NCBI GenBank assembly: GCA_030430715.1
Contig: JAUIJZ010000004.1
Span: 1 to 64,000, forward strand
Reading direction: 5' to 3'
DNA length: 64,000 nt
Origin: Alphaproteobacteria bacterium
GTDB taxonomy: Bacteria > Pseudomonadota > Alphaproteobacteria > Caulobacterales > Aquidulcibacteraceae
Shown here piece by piece: positions 32,694 to 41,767 of the stretch (its first letter is position 1; each line of letters opens with the position of its first letter). The notes beneath the pieces are model-generated. The model did no database searches. It was not told where the DNA came from and saw only the letters and a list, made by a program, of their open reading frames with translations. A program made the position numbers and the translations under genes.

Positions 32694-33104
32694 ATGTACG
32701 ACAACGGAATGATTGCGCCGGTCGTGGGGCTGGTGATTTGGTCGCTGGTCATGCTGGTTTGGCTTTACGCCACGCGCCTGCCGGCCATGGCCAAGGCGAG
32801 CAAGAAGCCGGGCGAGATGACGCGGGCTGACGTTGAGGCGCTGCCCAGCGCCAGCGTCGCCAACAATTACAACCACCTGATGGAACAACCGACCATCTTC
32901 TATGCGATCTGCTTCGCGCTGGAATTGCTGGGACAAGCGACGGAGACCAATATCGGGCTGGCTTGGCTTTACGTCGCGCTGCGCGTTGTGCACACGATGC
33001 TGCAGGTTGCGAACCAGATCATGTTCCGCTTCCTGGTGTTCGTTGCGGCGTCAATCGTGCTCGCCATCCTGACCGCGAGCGCGGCGTTTCAGGTTTTCGG
33101 CTAA
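32694..33104 (+). CDS. MAPEG family membrane protein
   Basis: NNYNHLMEQPTIFYAICFAL, WLYVALRVVHTMLQVANQIMFRF. Confidence 0.9.
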   Translation: MYDNGMIAPVVGLVIWSLVMLVWLYATRLPAMAKASKKPGEMTRADVEALPSASVANNYNHLMEQPTIFYAICFALELLGQATETNIGLAWLYVALRVVHTMLQVANQIMFRFLVFVAASIVLAILTASAAFQVFG

Positions 33105-33118
33105 GGCGTCGCGCGGCT

Positions 33119-34324
33119 TTAGTCGATCCGCACGCGGTCCGGTTCTTCGATGTCGATGATTGGCGGGTAGGCCGGATTGGGCGCGGCTTCGCTGAGCGGC
33201 GCGCCCGCCACATTCAAGCCGAGTGAGAGAAATGTGCCGATGCCGCGTCCCGCGCGGTTGTCATCCATGACGACACGCACGATCTCGGTGCGCGGGCCGT
33301 TGGCGGAGTAGTAAGTGTCGGCGCCGTCCCAGATCACGTCGGCGGTTTGTCCCAGCGCCGCGAAGGCGCCGGCAGGCGTGGCGCCCGAAGCGCCGAAGCG
33401 ATTGTCGCGGATCATCACATTGCTAGGCAGCGGGCTGTAATTAGCTTCGCGGCTACTGTCGCGATAGGCGGCGACGATCACGTTGGCGGTTCCATTGCCG
33501 CCGATCTCGTTGTCGCGCACATGCACGTTGCGGCCCGCCATCACCAGCACGCCTGTGCCAACCGGAATGAAGCCGTAAGAGCTATCTGCGGCGGCTGTGT
33601 TAGGTGTGTCATTGTTGCTTAGCGTATTCTCAAGCAGGCGCACGGACTGGGCGTCCGCTTGCGCGCGGCCCGGCAGGTTGAACACGGCCGCGCCAGCCGC
33701 ATTGTGCTGCGCAATATTCTCGAGCACGTCGATGCGGGTGCTGTTCTCGATGGCGAGGCCGGCCGTATTCCGCTCGGCCATATTGCGGCGCACGATTACG
33801 TTGCGGGACTGGCTGACGGCGATGCCCGCCGCCGATGCGCCGCGTGCGATCGAATTTTCAATCAGTGCATTGCTGCAATTGATGAGGTGGAGGCCGTAGG
33901 CGCCGTTTTGCGCATCCGGTCCGCGTGTCCATTCGGCGCGCACCTCATTGAGTTCGACATCATCACAATTTTCGACAACGACGCCGCCGCCGCGTCCGTC
34001 CTCGACCCCGAATTCGCGCAGCACGATTTCATTGCCGCTGATGAAAAGCCCCGGCGCGTTGTCCTGCTGGCCTGCGAAGGAAAGCACGGTGCGGTCTTCG
34101 CCTTCGCCGCGTAGGGTGATGTCGTTGGCGGAGAGGGTGAGCCCTTGCGTCAGTTCATAGCGCCCGCGCCGCAGCCGCACGGTGTCGCCGGATTCAGCTG
34201 ATGAAAGCGCGCGCTGCAATTCCGCCTGCGCATCCGGGCCGGGGTCCACCCGCCACGTGCGCGCTTCCGCTCCACCCAACATGAACGCTGTCGCGGCCAC
34301 AGCCGCCGCCAAAGCGATACGCAT
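33119..34324 (-). CDS. Secreted right-handed parallel beta-helix repeat protein
   Basis: Signal peptide; repeated N/V/I-rich rungs (NALIENSIARGASAAGIAVSQSRNVIVRRNMAERNTAGLAIENSTRIDVLENIAQHNAAG). Confidence 0.88.
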   Translation of the reverse strand: MRIALAAAVAATAFMLGGAEARTWRVDPGPDAQAELQRALSSAESGDTVRLRRGRYELTQGLTLSANDITLRGEGEDRTVLSFAGQQDNAPGLFISGNEIVLREFGVEDGRGGGVVVENCDDVELNEVRAEWTRGPDAQNGAYGLHLINCSNALIENSIARGASAAGIAVSQSRNVIVRRNMAERNTAGLAIENSTRIDVLENIAQHNAAGAAVFNLPGRAQADAQSVRLLENTLSNNDTPNTAAADSSYGFIPVGTGVLVMAGRNVHVRDNEIGGNGTANVIVAAYRDSSREANYSPLPSNVMIRDNRFGASGATPAGAFAALGQTADVIWDGADTYYSANGPRTEIVRVVMDDNRAGRGIGTFLSLGLNVAGAPLSEAAPNPAYPPIIDIEEPDRVRID

Positions 34325-34393
34325 CGCATTCTCCCGCCTGTTCCATCGACGTTGTGCCGTCTCAGGTGCGCGGCTGTAAAGCGTGCGCCGCCG

Positions 34394-34783
34394 CTAATGT
34401 CCGGCGCGGTTCAGCATCGCCATGAGATCGCGCGTCAGGCGGGGATAGCGCGCGGCAAGCAGGCCGCCGGCGGCGGAGATGGCGAGCGTCAGCAGCGGTC
34501 TGTCGGCGGCGAACCCGCCCAGGCTGTGCGGCATGTTAGCTTCCAGCTCGGCGCGGGCGATCTCCGCTTCGCGCTCGCGTGATCGCGCGCGCAACGCAGC
34601 GACGAGCGCGAACAGCGCAACCGCAAGCGCAGCTACGAGCGCAACGATAGCTGAAGCGCCCGCCGCACCCACTTGTGGCAGGATCAGCGCGTAGAGAGAA
34701 AAGCCTGCGGCGAACACGGCCATAACAGCGGCGGCGCTGGCGGCGGCGACGGCTACGACACGAGAGAAAGCACGGTCAAACAC
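34394..34783 (-). CDS. Small membrane protein (phage-holin-family/DUF1469-like)
   Basis: Two adjacent TM segments with Arg/Glu-rich loop; overlaps the upstream DUF883-like gene. Confidence 0.65.
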   Translation of the reverse strand: MFDRAFSRVVAVAAASAAAVMAVFAAGFSLYALILPQVGAAGASAIVALVAALAVALFALVAALRARSREREAEIARAELEANMPHSLGGFAADRPLLTLAISAAGGLLAARYPRLTRDLMAMLNRAGH

Positions 34784-35013
34784 TAGCGGCGGCTTCCGAT
34801 CAGCAGGCCAATGACGAGCCCGGCGCCCAGCGCCGCGCCCGCAACCGTCAGCGGCCGTTCACGCCATTGACGCTTTAAATAGAGATGCGCTTCGTCGAGG
34901 CCGTCCTCGACCGCTTCGTGCGCCTGCTTGAGCGCGGCTTCCGCGCTTTCCAACGCAGCCTCGGCGCGCGCGTATGCCTCTTCTGTCAATTCTGCGGATT
35001 TATCTTTCGCCAT
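34783..35013 (-). CDS. DUF883/YqjD/ElaB-like protein
   Basis: Amphipathic Ala/Glu-rich helix then RQWRERPLTVAGAALGAGLVIGLLIGSRR C-terminus. Confidence 0.8.
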   Translation of the reverse strand: MAKDKSAELTEEAYARAEAALESAEAALKQAHEAVEDGLDEAHLYLKRQWRERPLTVAGAALGAGLVIGLLIGSRR

Positions 35014-35110
35014 GGGCAGCCTCCACCTGTCTTGCTTTAATACAGATCGCGCCGCATGGCGCTCGAACAAGCCTTTGAGACGAAATACCCTACGCCCCGG
35101 AAATCAGCGC

Positions 35111-35776
35111 ATGAGCGACGTGGAAGTTCCCAAATCACCTTTGACTTGGCCGGTTATGGTTGCCGTGGCGGTTAACCTTATTCCGCTCATTGGCGTCATC
35201 TTCTGGGGCTGGAGCGCGTTCGCCCTGATCTTTCTCTACTGGCTGGAGAATGTCGTGATCGGCGCGCGCACCCTGGCTTCCATGATCGCGAGTGGGTTTT
35301 CCGGCGTGATGAATGCGTTTGGCGCGCTGTTCGTGGGCGGCTTTTTTACGCTGCACTATGGGCTGTTTTGCTTCGTCCATGGCACGTTCGTGGTGGCGCT
35401 GTTTGGCGGCGGCATGGAAGGCGACAGCTTGTTCGACCTTGCCGACACCGCGCGTGCGCTGTTCGCGCGCGAGCCGAATTTGCTGATCGGTTTCCTGTCC
35501 ATTGTGCTGTGGCAGGCCGTGACGTTTGTGCTGTTTCTGCTTCGCGGCGAGGCGCGCGACGCCAACCCGATGTTGCTGATGGCGGCGCCATATCCGCGCA
35601 TCATCGTTCTACACATCAGCATCATCTTCGGCGGCTTCCTGCTGATGATGCTCAATCAGCCGGTCGCAGGGCTGGTCGTGTTGGCGCTCATGAAGGCCAG
35701 CTTCGATGTCGCTGAAGCGCAGGGCAAGGGGTTCCAATTTGGGAAGCCTTCGTCAGCGGAACCCGAGGCGCGCTAG
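35111..35776 (+). CDS. DUF6498-like integral membrane protein
   Basis: Multiple TM segments, FLYWLENVVIGARTL motif. Confidence 0.75.
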   Translation: MSDVEVPKSPLTWPVMVAVAVNLIPLIGVIFWGWSAFALIFLYWLENVVIGARTLASMIASGFSGVMNAFGALFVGGFFTLHYGLFCFVHGTFVVALFGGGMEGDSLFDLADTARALFAREPNLLIGFLSIVLWQAVTFVLFLLRGEARDANPMLLMAAPYPRIIVLHISIIFGGFLLMMLNQPVAGLVVLALMKASFDVAEAQGKGFQFGKPSSAEPEAR

Positions 35777-36198
35777 ACCATAGCGCGCGCGGCCTCAATG
35801 ATGCGCCGCGTCTCGGACCAAAGGTTCAGCGCGGTGACTTCCTCCGGGGTGAAGAAGCGCGCCTCAAGCGCATCGTCGCCGCCGCGCGGCGTTCCGCCGG
35901 TCCAGCGTGCGGCGTAATCAATCAGAATGTAGTGCCAGCGCGCCGGCTCGCCGGGGTCGGCCATGACGCCGTCGATCACGTCGATGAGGCCGAGCAGTTC
36001 GGCGTCGCAATCTGTCTCTTCTTTAAGCTCGCGCAGTGCCGCGTCGGCGCTGCGCTCGCCCCACTCGATGCGGCCGCCTGGCAAGGACCACTCGCCAGCA
36101 AAGGGCGGCGCGCCACGGCGGATCAGCAGCACGTCGTTCCCGCGCAAACAGACGATTCCGACCGCCGCAACCGGCGCGCGGGATGGCGGCGCGTTCAT
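35773..36198 (-). CDS. NUDIX hydrolase
   Basis: Nudix box GGRIEWGERSADAALRELKEET. Confidence 0.95.
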   Translation of the reverse strand: MNAPPSRAPVAAVGIVCLRGNDVLLIRRGAPPFAGEWSLPGGRIEWGERSADAALRELKEETDCDAELLGLIDVIDGVMADPGEPARWHYILIDYAARWTGGTPRGGDDALEARFFTPEEVTALNLWSETRRIIEAARAMV

Positions 36199-36339
36199 GC
36201 GTTTGCCAGCCTCTTGGCTGACAAAGCCGTTGAAGCAACAGGAAAAACTGAGGCGTGCCGGGTGGGGGCGGGCGGTTCACAATGGTGCACGATGACAAGT
36301 CCTGCACGGAGGGCGGCGTTCAAGCACGCCTACAAAAGA

Positions 36340-36369
36340 AGATGCGCGACGCTTTCGCGCCGCGCATCT
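36340..36369 (-). terminator. Intrinsic terminator-like hairpin
   Basis: AGATGCGCGACGC-TTTC-GCGCCGCGCATCT, one mismatch; on the minus strand followed by TCTTTTG; 65 bp 3' of the histone-like gene. Confidence 0.55.
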
Positions 36370-36433
36370 GATCGGGCTGGTATGCCCTTGTTCTGTTGGA
36401 GGCGCCCTATCGTATCGAGCGCTTCCTCGAGGC

Positions 36434-36634
36434 CTAGCGGCGCGCCGTCTTTTTCTTGGTCGCCTTCTTAGTGGCCTTCTTGGCTTTGGTCTTCTTGGCG
36501 GACTTACGCGGCGCTTTCTTGGCCTTCGTCTTCTTTGCGACCTTCTTGGTCACCGCCTTTTTGGCCTTTGCCTTCTTGGCGACCTTCTTGGTCGCCTTCT
36601 TCGTTGCGGTCTTCTTCTTCGCTTTCTTAGCCAT
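36434..36634 (-). CDS. Histone H1-like Lys/Ala/Thr-rich repetitive DNA-binding protein (66 aa)
   Basis: MAKKAKKKTATKKATKKVAKKAKAKKAVTKKVAKKTKAKKAPRKSAKKTKAKKATKKATKKKTARR. Confidence 0.8.
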   Translation of the reverse strand: MAKKAKKKTATKKATKKVAKKAKAKKAVTKKVAKKTKAKKAPRKSAKKTKAKKATKKATKKKTARR

Positions 36635-36803
36635 GCCCTGGCTCCTTTGTCGTCACGGCAATGACGCCGCACTACGTCTTCATTATGTCATGTGCAAGCA
36701 CAATCGACATCGAAAAAATTCTGCGATGCGATTCAGCAACAGCGATTCGCATTGCGTTTGCATCGTGAAGCATTGTGCGCGGCGTTGTTTTGAAGCGCGC
36801 GAA

Positions 36804-38192
36804 CTACGGAATGAGCACGCGCGGATTCATCACGCCGCGCGGATCGATCGTCCGCTTCAGCGCGCGCATGAGCGCAATCGATTCGGCGCTTTTGAAGCGG
36901 AGTAGGTCGTTTGTGCGCACCACGCCGATGCCATGCTCGGCGGAGATCGAGCCGCCGAGTCGGTCGGCGACGGCATAGACCTCTTGGGTTAGTTCAGCGC
37001 CGGGAAACGTCGCGGGATCAGAGCCCGCGGGCTGTAACACTGTGTAGTGAAAGTTGCCGTCGCCCATGTGTCCGAAGGCGACGATGCGTGCGCCGGGACA
37101 GCGCGCGAGCATTGCGGCGTCGGCCTCAGCAAGGAAGCGCGGCGTTTGCGAAACGGGTACGCTGACATCGTGATTGACCTGAGCGCCCTCGGGCCTGTGG
37201 CCTGCTGAAATGTCCTCGCGGATCGCCCAAAAATCTCTTTGTTGATTTGTGTTTGCGGCAATGAGCGCGGTTTGCGCCTCACCGGCTTCGATGGCCGCTT
37301 CAAGCGCGGCTTCGATGCTCTCGCGCAGCCCCTCGGCAAGCGCGGCTTCGAACTCAATGAGCGCCATCAGGGGCGCGCCGGGCAGCGGATCGCGGCGGCT
37401 GGGCACGTTTTTCACGACAAGATCGACCGAGAGCCGGTTCATCACTTCAAACGCGGAAACGGCGCCTGTCGCTTTCTTCATACGGTGCAGCAAAGCGAGC
37501 GCGCGCGGCGCATCCGGCACGGCGACGAGCGCCAGTTCGTGCGCGCGCGGGCGCGGGAAGAGCTTCAAGCTCGCGGCGGTGACCACGCCGAGCGTGCCCT
37601 CGGCGCCGATGAAGAGCTGCTTCAGATCGTAGCCTGTATTGTCCTTGCGCAGCGCCTTTAGCCCATCGAACACGCGCCCATCCGGCAGCACCGCCTCGAT
37701 GCCCAGAACAAGGTCGCGCATCATTCCGTAGCGCAGCACATGCACGCCCCCTGCATTTGTGGATATGAGCCCGCCAATCGTGGCGCTGCCCTCGCTGGCG
37801 AGGCTCAAAGGGAAGAGGCGATCCGAATCGCGGGCCGTCTGCTGCACCGTTGCGAGAATCACGCCGGCCTCGGCGACGAGTGAGTCGTTGGCTTCATCCA
37901 CGGTCCGGATGCGGTTCATGCGCTTGAGCGAAAGCAGCACTTCGCCGCTCGGGATTTGTCCGCCGACCATGCCCGTATTGCCGCCCTGCGGCGTGATCGC
38001 CACGCCAGCCTCGGCGCACATGCGCACGGCGTCCGCGACTTCTTCGGTGGTCGCGGGAAGCAGCAGGCACGGCGTGGCGCCTTGGATCTTGCCGCGCCAC
38101 TCCACCAGATGCGGTTCGAGCGTGGCTGGATCGCGTGTGAAGCCTTTGGGGCCAAGGCGGGCGGCGAGATTTGCATAAAGATCGTGCGTCAT
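36804..38192 (-). CDS. FAD-binding oxidoreductase (GlcD / D-2-hydroxyacid dehydrogenase family)
   Basis: PQGGNTGMVGGQIPSGEVLLSLKRMN FAD-binding motif; FGHMGDGNFHY; ISAEHGIG. Confidence 0.94.
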   Translation of the reverse strand: MTHDLYANLAARLGPKGFTRDPATLEPHLVEWRGKIQGATPCLLLPATTEEVADAVRMCAEAGVAITPQGGNTGMVGGQIPSGEVLLSLKRMNRIRTVDEANDSLVAEAGVILATVQQTARDSDRLFPLSLASEGSATIGGLISTNAGGVHVLRYGMMRDLVLGIEAVLPDGRVFDGLKALRKDNTGYDLKQLFIGAEGTLGVVTAASLKLFPRPRAHELALVAVPDAPRALALLHRMKKATGAVSAFEVMNRLSVDLVVKNVPSRRDPLPGAPLMALIEFEAALAEGLRESIEAALEAAIEAGEAQTALIAANTNQQRDFWAIREDISAGHRPEGAQVNHDVSVPVSQTPRFLAEADAAMLARCPGARIVAFGHMGDGNFHYTVLQPAGSDPATFPGAELTQEVYAVADRLGGSISAEHGIGVVRTNDLLRFKSAESIALMRALKRTIDPRGVMNPRVLIP

Positions 38193-38288
38193 GAGCAAAC
38201 GATAGCGGTGTGCTGCGGCGAAGTCAGCGCTGCTGTTTGCAGCCTGCGCCGCTGTTGGTTAGCCTTGGCGCGTGGCTAGGAGGGTCTC

Positions 38289-38690
38289 ATGCGTTTGATC
38301 GCAAGCTTGTTCGTCGCCTTGGTTCTGTTCGCCGCCGCGCCCGCGCCCGCGCGTGCGCAGGAAGTGCTGGGCACGGTTTCCGCGGATGGCGTCGCCAATG
38401 TCAGCGGCACGCGCTGGGAAGGACAGGTGAATTGGAGCACGGGCGAACAACGCTATTGGACGCTCTATTTCAGGCCGGATGGCGTGCTCGAATATGGTTA
38501 TGCCGGTTCGAGCTATGACAATGGCCGCTGGCTGCAGAATGATGCGCTCGTCGTCATCCACACCAATCGCTACTTCGCGATCATGACGGGAACGCTCTCT
38601 GGGGGCGGCATCAGCGGCACGATGCACAATCGCCGTGGCTCTTCAGGCGCGTTCAGCTTCGTTCCTCAGGGCGGTGACGGCGGGAAATAA
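38289..38690 (+). CDS. Secreted hypothetical protein (133 aa)
   Basis: Signal peptide ending ARAQ; beta-rich mature sequence. Confidence 0.7.
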   Translation: MRLIASLFVALVLFAAAPAPARAQEVLGTVSADGVANVSGTRWEGQVNWSTGEQRYWTLYFRPDGVLEYGYAGSSYDNGRWLQNDALVVIHTNRYFAIMTGTLSGGGISGTMHNRRGSSGAFSFVPQGGDGGK

Positions 38691-39608
38691 TTACCCGCGC
38701 GGCGCTGCGGCGCGGGCGAGACGGTCGCGGATGGCTTCGCCAAGGCCGCGCGCCGGGATCGGCGCCACGGCGATGGCTTCTGCGCCGGTCGCATCGAGTG
38801 CACGCAAGTGCGCATAGAGATTGGCCGCCGCTTCGGTCAGATCGCCGCGCTTTGAAAGCGTGAGCCCGCCCTCTGACGCTGGTGCGCCGAACGCGAGATA
38901 GGCTTCGCCCGCGTGTGGCGCTGCTGCATCGAGGCGCAGGCGCGCGCGCGGCGCATAATGGCTCTCCAACATGCCCGGCGCACTCACCTTGCCGGCATGC
39001 GGGCGCGCCAGCGGTCCAATCAGCGCTTCGATCTCGCTGCGTTCAATGGCGCCGGCGCGCAGAAGCGACGCTGCGCCGCTTTCATCAATGGCGACGATGG
39101 TCGATTCCAGACCGATCTCGCTGGCGCCGCCATCGAGCACAAGACCGACCGCATCGCCGAGGTCTTCGCGCACATGCGCCGCGATGGTGGCGCTGACATG
39201 TCCGCTGCGATTGGCGCTTGGCGCAACGATCGGCCCGCCAAAGGCGGCCAGCAGCTCTTGCGCCAGCGGATGCGCGGGCGCGCGCACGGCGATGGTGGAA
39301 AGCCCGGCGCAAGCGAGCTCGCATACATCCGCGCCGGCGCGCCGCTCGGTCACAAGCGTCAGCGGCCCGGGCCAGAACGCCTCGGCCAGTTGGCGCGCGC
39401 GCGGCGGCAAGTTCGCTTGCCGCGCCGCGGCTTCCACGTTGGGCACGTGCGCGATCAGCGGATTGAAGCGCGGGCGGCCCTTCGCTTCAAACACGCGCGC
39501 GACCGCATTTGGATTGGCCGCATCGGCGCCGAGGCCGTAGACGGTCTCGGTTGGGAAGGCGACGAGCCCGCCGCCGCGTAAGATTGCGACCGCCTGCTCG
39601 ACGCTCAT
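38691..39608 (-). CDS. L-threonylcarbamoyladenylate synthase (Sua5/YrdC family)
   Basis: GGLVAFPTETVYGLGADA, KGRPRFNPL, PSANRSGHVSATIAAHV; Sua5 C-terminal domain with PGMLESHYAPRA. Confidence 0.96.
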   Translation of the reverse strand: MSVEQAVAILRGGGLVAFPTETVYGLGADAANPNAVARVFEAKGRPRFNPLIAHVPNVEAAARQANLPPRARQLAEAFWPGPLTLVTERRAGADVCELACAGLSTIAVRAPAHPLAQELLAAFGGPIVAPSANRSGHVSATIAAHVREDLGDAVGLVLDGGASEIGLESTIVAIDESGAASLLRAGAIERSEIEALIGPLARPHAGKVSAPGMLESHYAPRARLRLDAAAPHAGEAYLAFGAPASEGGLTLSKRGDLTEAAANLYAHLRALDATGAEAIAVAPIPARGLGEAIRDRLARAAAPRG

Positions 39609-40897
39609 GGAACGCGCATCGCTTGAAGCGCCACGCGGATAGTGACCTCGCGTGAGATCATATCGTCGCCTTCCGCGCCTTCGCCGAGGCCGAAATCGCG
39701 CCGGTCTATGGTCAGTTCGCCGCTCATCGTTGCGTTGTCTTGGCTCAGATTCAGCGTGAAGGGCAGGCGCACGTCTTCGCTGACGCCGCGCAGGGTCAGC
39801 GAGCCGCGCGCCTCGTAGCCGCTTTCGGTTTGGCGGATATCGCGGCTCTCGAACCGCGCGTGCGGGTAGGCTGCGACATTGAACCAGCCCGCGCCGCGTA
39901 GCGCGTTATCGTGAATGGGGATCCCGGTGTCTGCTGATGCGAGCGCGATCGTCACGCTAACAGACGACGCTTCGAGATCGCCGGGGGCGAAGCGAATGTC
40001 AGCGTTCCACTCGCCGAAGCGGCCGCTTACCGGTGTTTCACTGCTTGCGTCGCTATAGACGTAGTCGAAGCGGATAGCGCTCGCTTCGGGATCGACACGC
40101 CATGCGGGCGCCGTGCCCGGCGCGGACGTAGAAGCGGGCGCATGGCTCGGCGTGTTTGCCGTGCTTTGCGCGGAGGGGCCGAAGGTCGTCGCGGCATGGA
40201 TGGCGGCGATCAGCGCGATGGCGATGATGGCGAGGCCGCCGCCGATGATGGCGAGGCGCACGTCGTCCTTAGGCGGCTTTTCCGTTTCGAATGGCGCGCG
40301 CACGCCGGGAAGCATGTGCGCCAGCACTTCGTCGCGGTCGAAGAAATGGTGCTTTAGCGCCGCGCCGACATGCACGACAAACAGGATCACCGCTCCCCAG
40401 GACATCAAGGCATGCGTGTTGAACGCGATGCTGGCGATGGTCGCGCGTACGCCAGGGCTTGCTTGCGGGAGATCGAACAGCGCCGGCACTTCGAACAGGC
40501 CGAAGAAATGCGTTGGCACGGCCATCGAGCGGTCTTCATGCAGCGACCAACCTGCCGAGACGAATAACCAGCCGGATAGGGGTAAGCCTATCATCAGCAC
40601 ATAAAACAGCCGATGCACGGCTTCGGCCGCGAAGCGTTCCCATTTCGGCATGTGCGGCGGGAATGGCGGCGGGCGATGTGTGAGCCGCCATCCCAACCGC
40701 ACCAAGCTCAGCAGCAGAATGGTGAGGCCGATGGATTTGTGAAGCTGAAACGCGCGGAACACGCCTTCATGCGTAATGCCATGCTCGGCCTGCTGGTGCA
40801 TCCAGAGGCCGAGTGGAAGCATGTAGAGAATAGCGGCGGCGATCGCCCAATGTAGGACAATCGCCACCGCCGAATAGCGTTGCGCCGTCACGCTCAT
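39605..40897 (-). CDS. Cytochrome b561 - YceI domain fusion protein
   Basis: N-terminus RYSAVAIVLHWAIAAAILYMLPLGLW...HKSIGLTILLLSLVRLGWRL (b561); C-terminal half WRVDPEASAIRFDYVYSDASSETPVSGRFGEWNADIRFAPGDLEASSVSVTI (YceI). Confidence 0.92.
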   Translation of the reverse strand: MSVTAQRYSAVAIVLHWAIAAAILYMLPLGLWMHQQAEHGITHEGVFRAFQLHKSIGLTILLLSLVRLGWRLTHRPPPFPPHMPKWERFAAEAVHRLFYVLMIGLPLSGWLFVSAGWSLHEDRSMAVPTHFFGLFEVPALFDLPQASPGVRATIASIAFNTHALMSWGAVILFVVHVGAALKHHFFDRDEVLAHMLPGVRAPFETEKPPKDDVRLAIIGGGLAIIAIALIAAIHAATTFGPSAQSTANTPSHAPASTSAPGTAPAWRVDPEASAIRFDYVYSDASSETPVSGRFGEWNADIRFAPGDLEASSVSVTIALASADTGIPIHDNALRGAGWFNVAAYPHARFESRDIRQTESGYEARGSLTLRGVSEDVRLPFTLNLSQDNATMSGELTIDRRDFGLGEGAEGDDMISREVTIRVALQAMRVP

Positions 40898-40899
40898 GC

Positions 40900-41586
40900 T
40901 TATTCAGCCGCCGGTGTGGCGGATGCTGGATCGTTTTCTTTCGTGAACTCGGTTTCAATAATGAGTTCGACCTCGTCGCCAACGCCGTCATTGGCGTCTG
41001 GCGCGGAAGGCATGGCGCGGCTTACGCCGAATTGCGAGCGCTGCAGGCTGCCGCGCGCGGAAAAGCCGATGATCGATATGTCCATTCCCATCGGATGTTG
41101 CGCCAAACTCCCATTATACGTCACCTCCAGCGTGGCCGGATGGGTGACGCCGTGGAAGGTCAGGTCGCCGGTCACGCGCGCACTATTCGGGCCCGTGCTC
41201 TCGATGCTGGTCGAGCTGAATGTCGCGGTCGGATGGGCCGTGCTGTCGAGCCAATCTGCGCTTTGCAGTTCCTGATCGAAATCGGGTGTGGGCGCCGTGA
41301 ACGGGGTGTCGAGCGACGTCATGTCGATGGAGACGTTTACGTTCGATTGCGTCGGGTCTTCGGCGTTGAAATTGAGTTCACCGCTCACGCGATTGAAACG
41401 CAGCTGATAGGCGGAGAGGCCCATATGCTGCACAAGGGCGGTGATCGTCGTGTGGTGCGGGTCCAGCGTGTAGGCGCCGCTGACGGCGTTCACAGGGCGT
41501 TGTTCCTCAGCTGGCTGTGCTTGTTCTGCCGGCGGCGCGCATGCGGCCAAAGCGAAGATGGCTGTGGCGGCGATCCAAGATTTCAT
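40900..41586 (-). CDS. YceI family lipoprotein
   Basis: Signal FALAACAPP; SGAYTLDPHHTTITALVQHMGLSAYQLRFNRVSGELNF; GDLTFHGVTHPATLEVTYNG. Confidence 0.95.
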   Translation of the reverse strand: MKSWIAATAIFALAACAPPAEQAQPAEEQRPVNAVSGAYTLDPHHTTITALVQHMGLSAYQLRFNRVSGELNFNAEDPTQSNVNVSIDMTSLDTPFTAPTPDFDQELQSADWLDSTAHPTATFSSTSIESTGPNSARVTGDLTFHGVTHPATLEVTYNGSLAQHPMGMDISIIGFSARGSLQRSQFGVSRAMPSAPDANDGVGDEVELIIETEFTKENDPASATPAAE

Positions 41587-41767
41587 GTTTTTCTCCCTCT
41601 TGCGGGCTTCATGTAAGCCTTGCTGGCTGGCGCGCCAAATGGAAGACGGCGCTGTCGCGAAAATTTCGACCTTCCCTATGCGGCAGCCGCACGCGATTTT
41701 GGAGAACAATTGAGGGTCGCGCATTTGAACGGCACGGTTATGGTAGGGTGTCCAGAGCGGAGATAAA

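Noticed and set aside
36434-36634. Short tandem DNA repeats considered as a possible CRISPR or satellite array
   Set aside because: Periodicity is explained by AKKAKK-type codons of a coding gene; no unique spacers
36456-36905. Plus-strand ORF with Phe/Leu/Ala-rich N-terminus (MVAFLVAFLALVFLADL...) resembling a membrane protein
   Set aside because: It is the antisense of the Lys-rich codons (AAG/GCC read as CTT/GGC) of the H1-like gene
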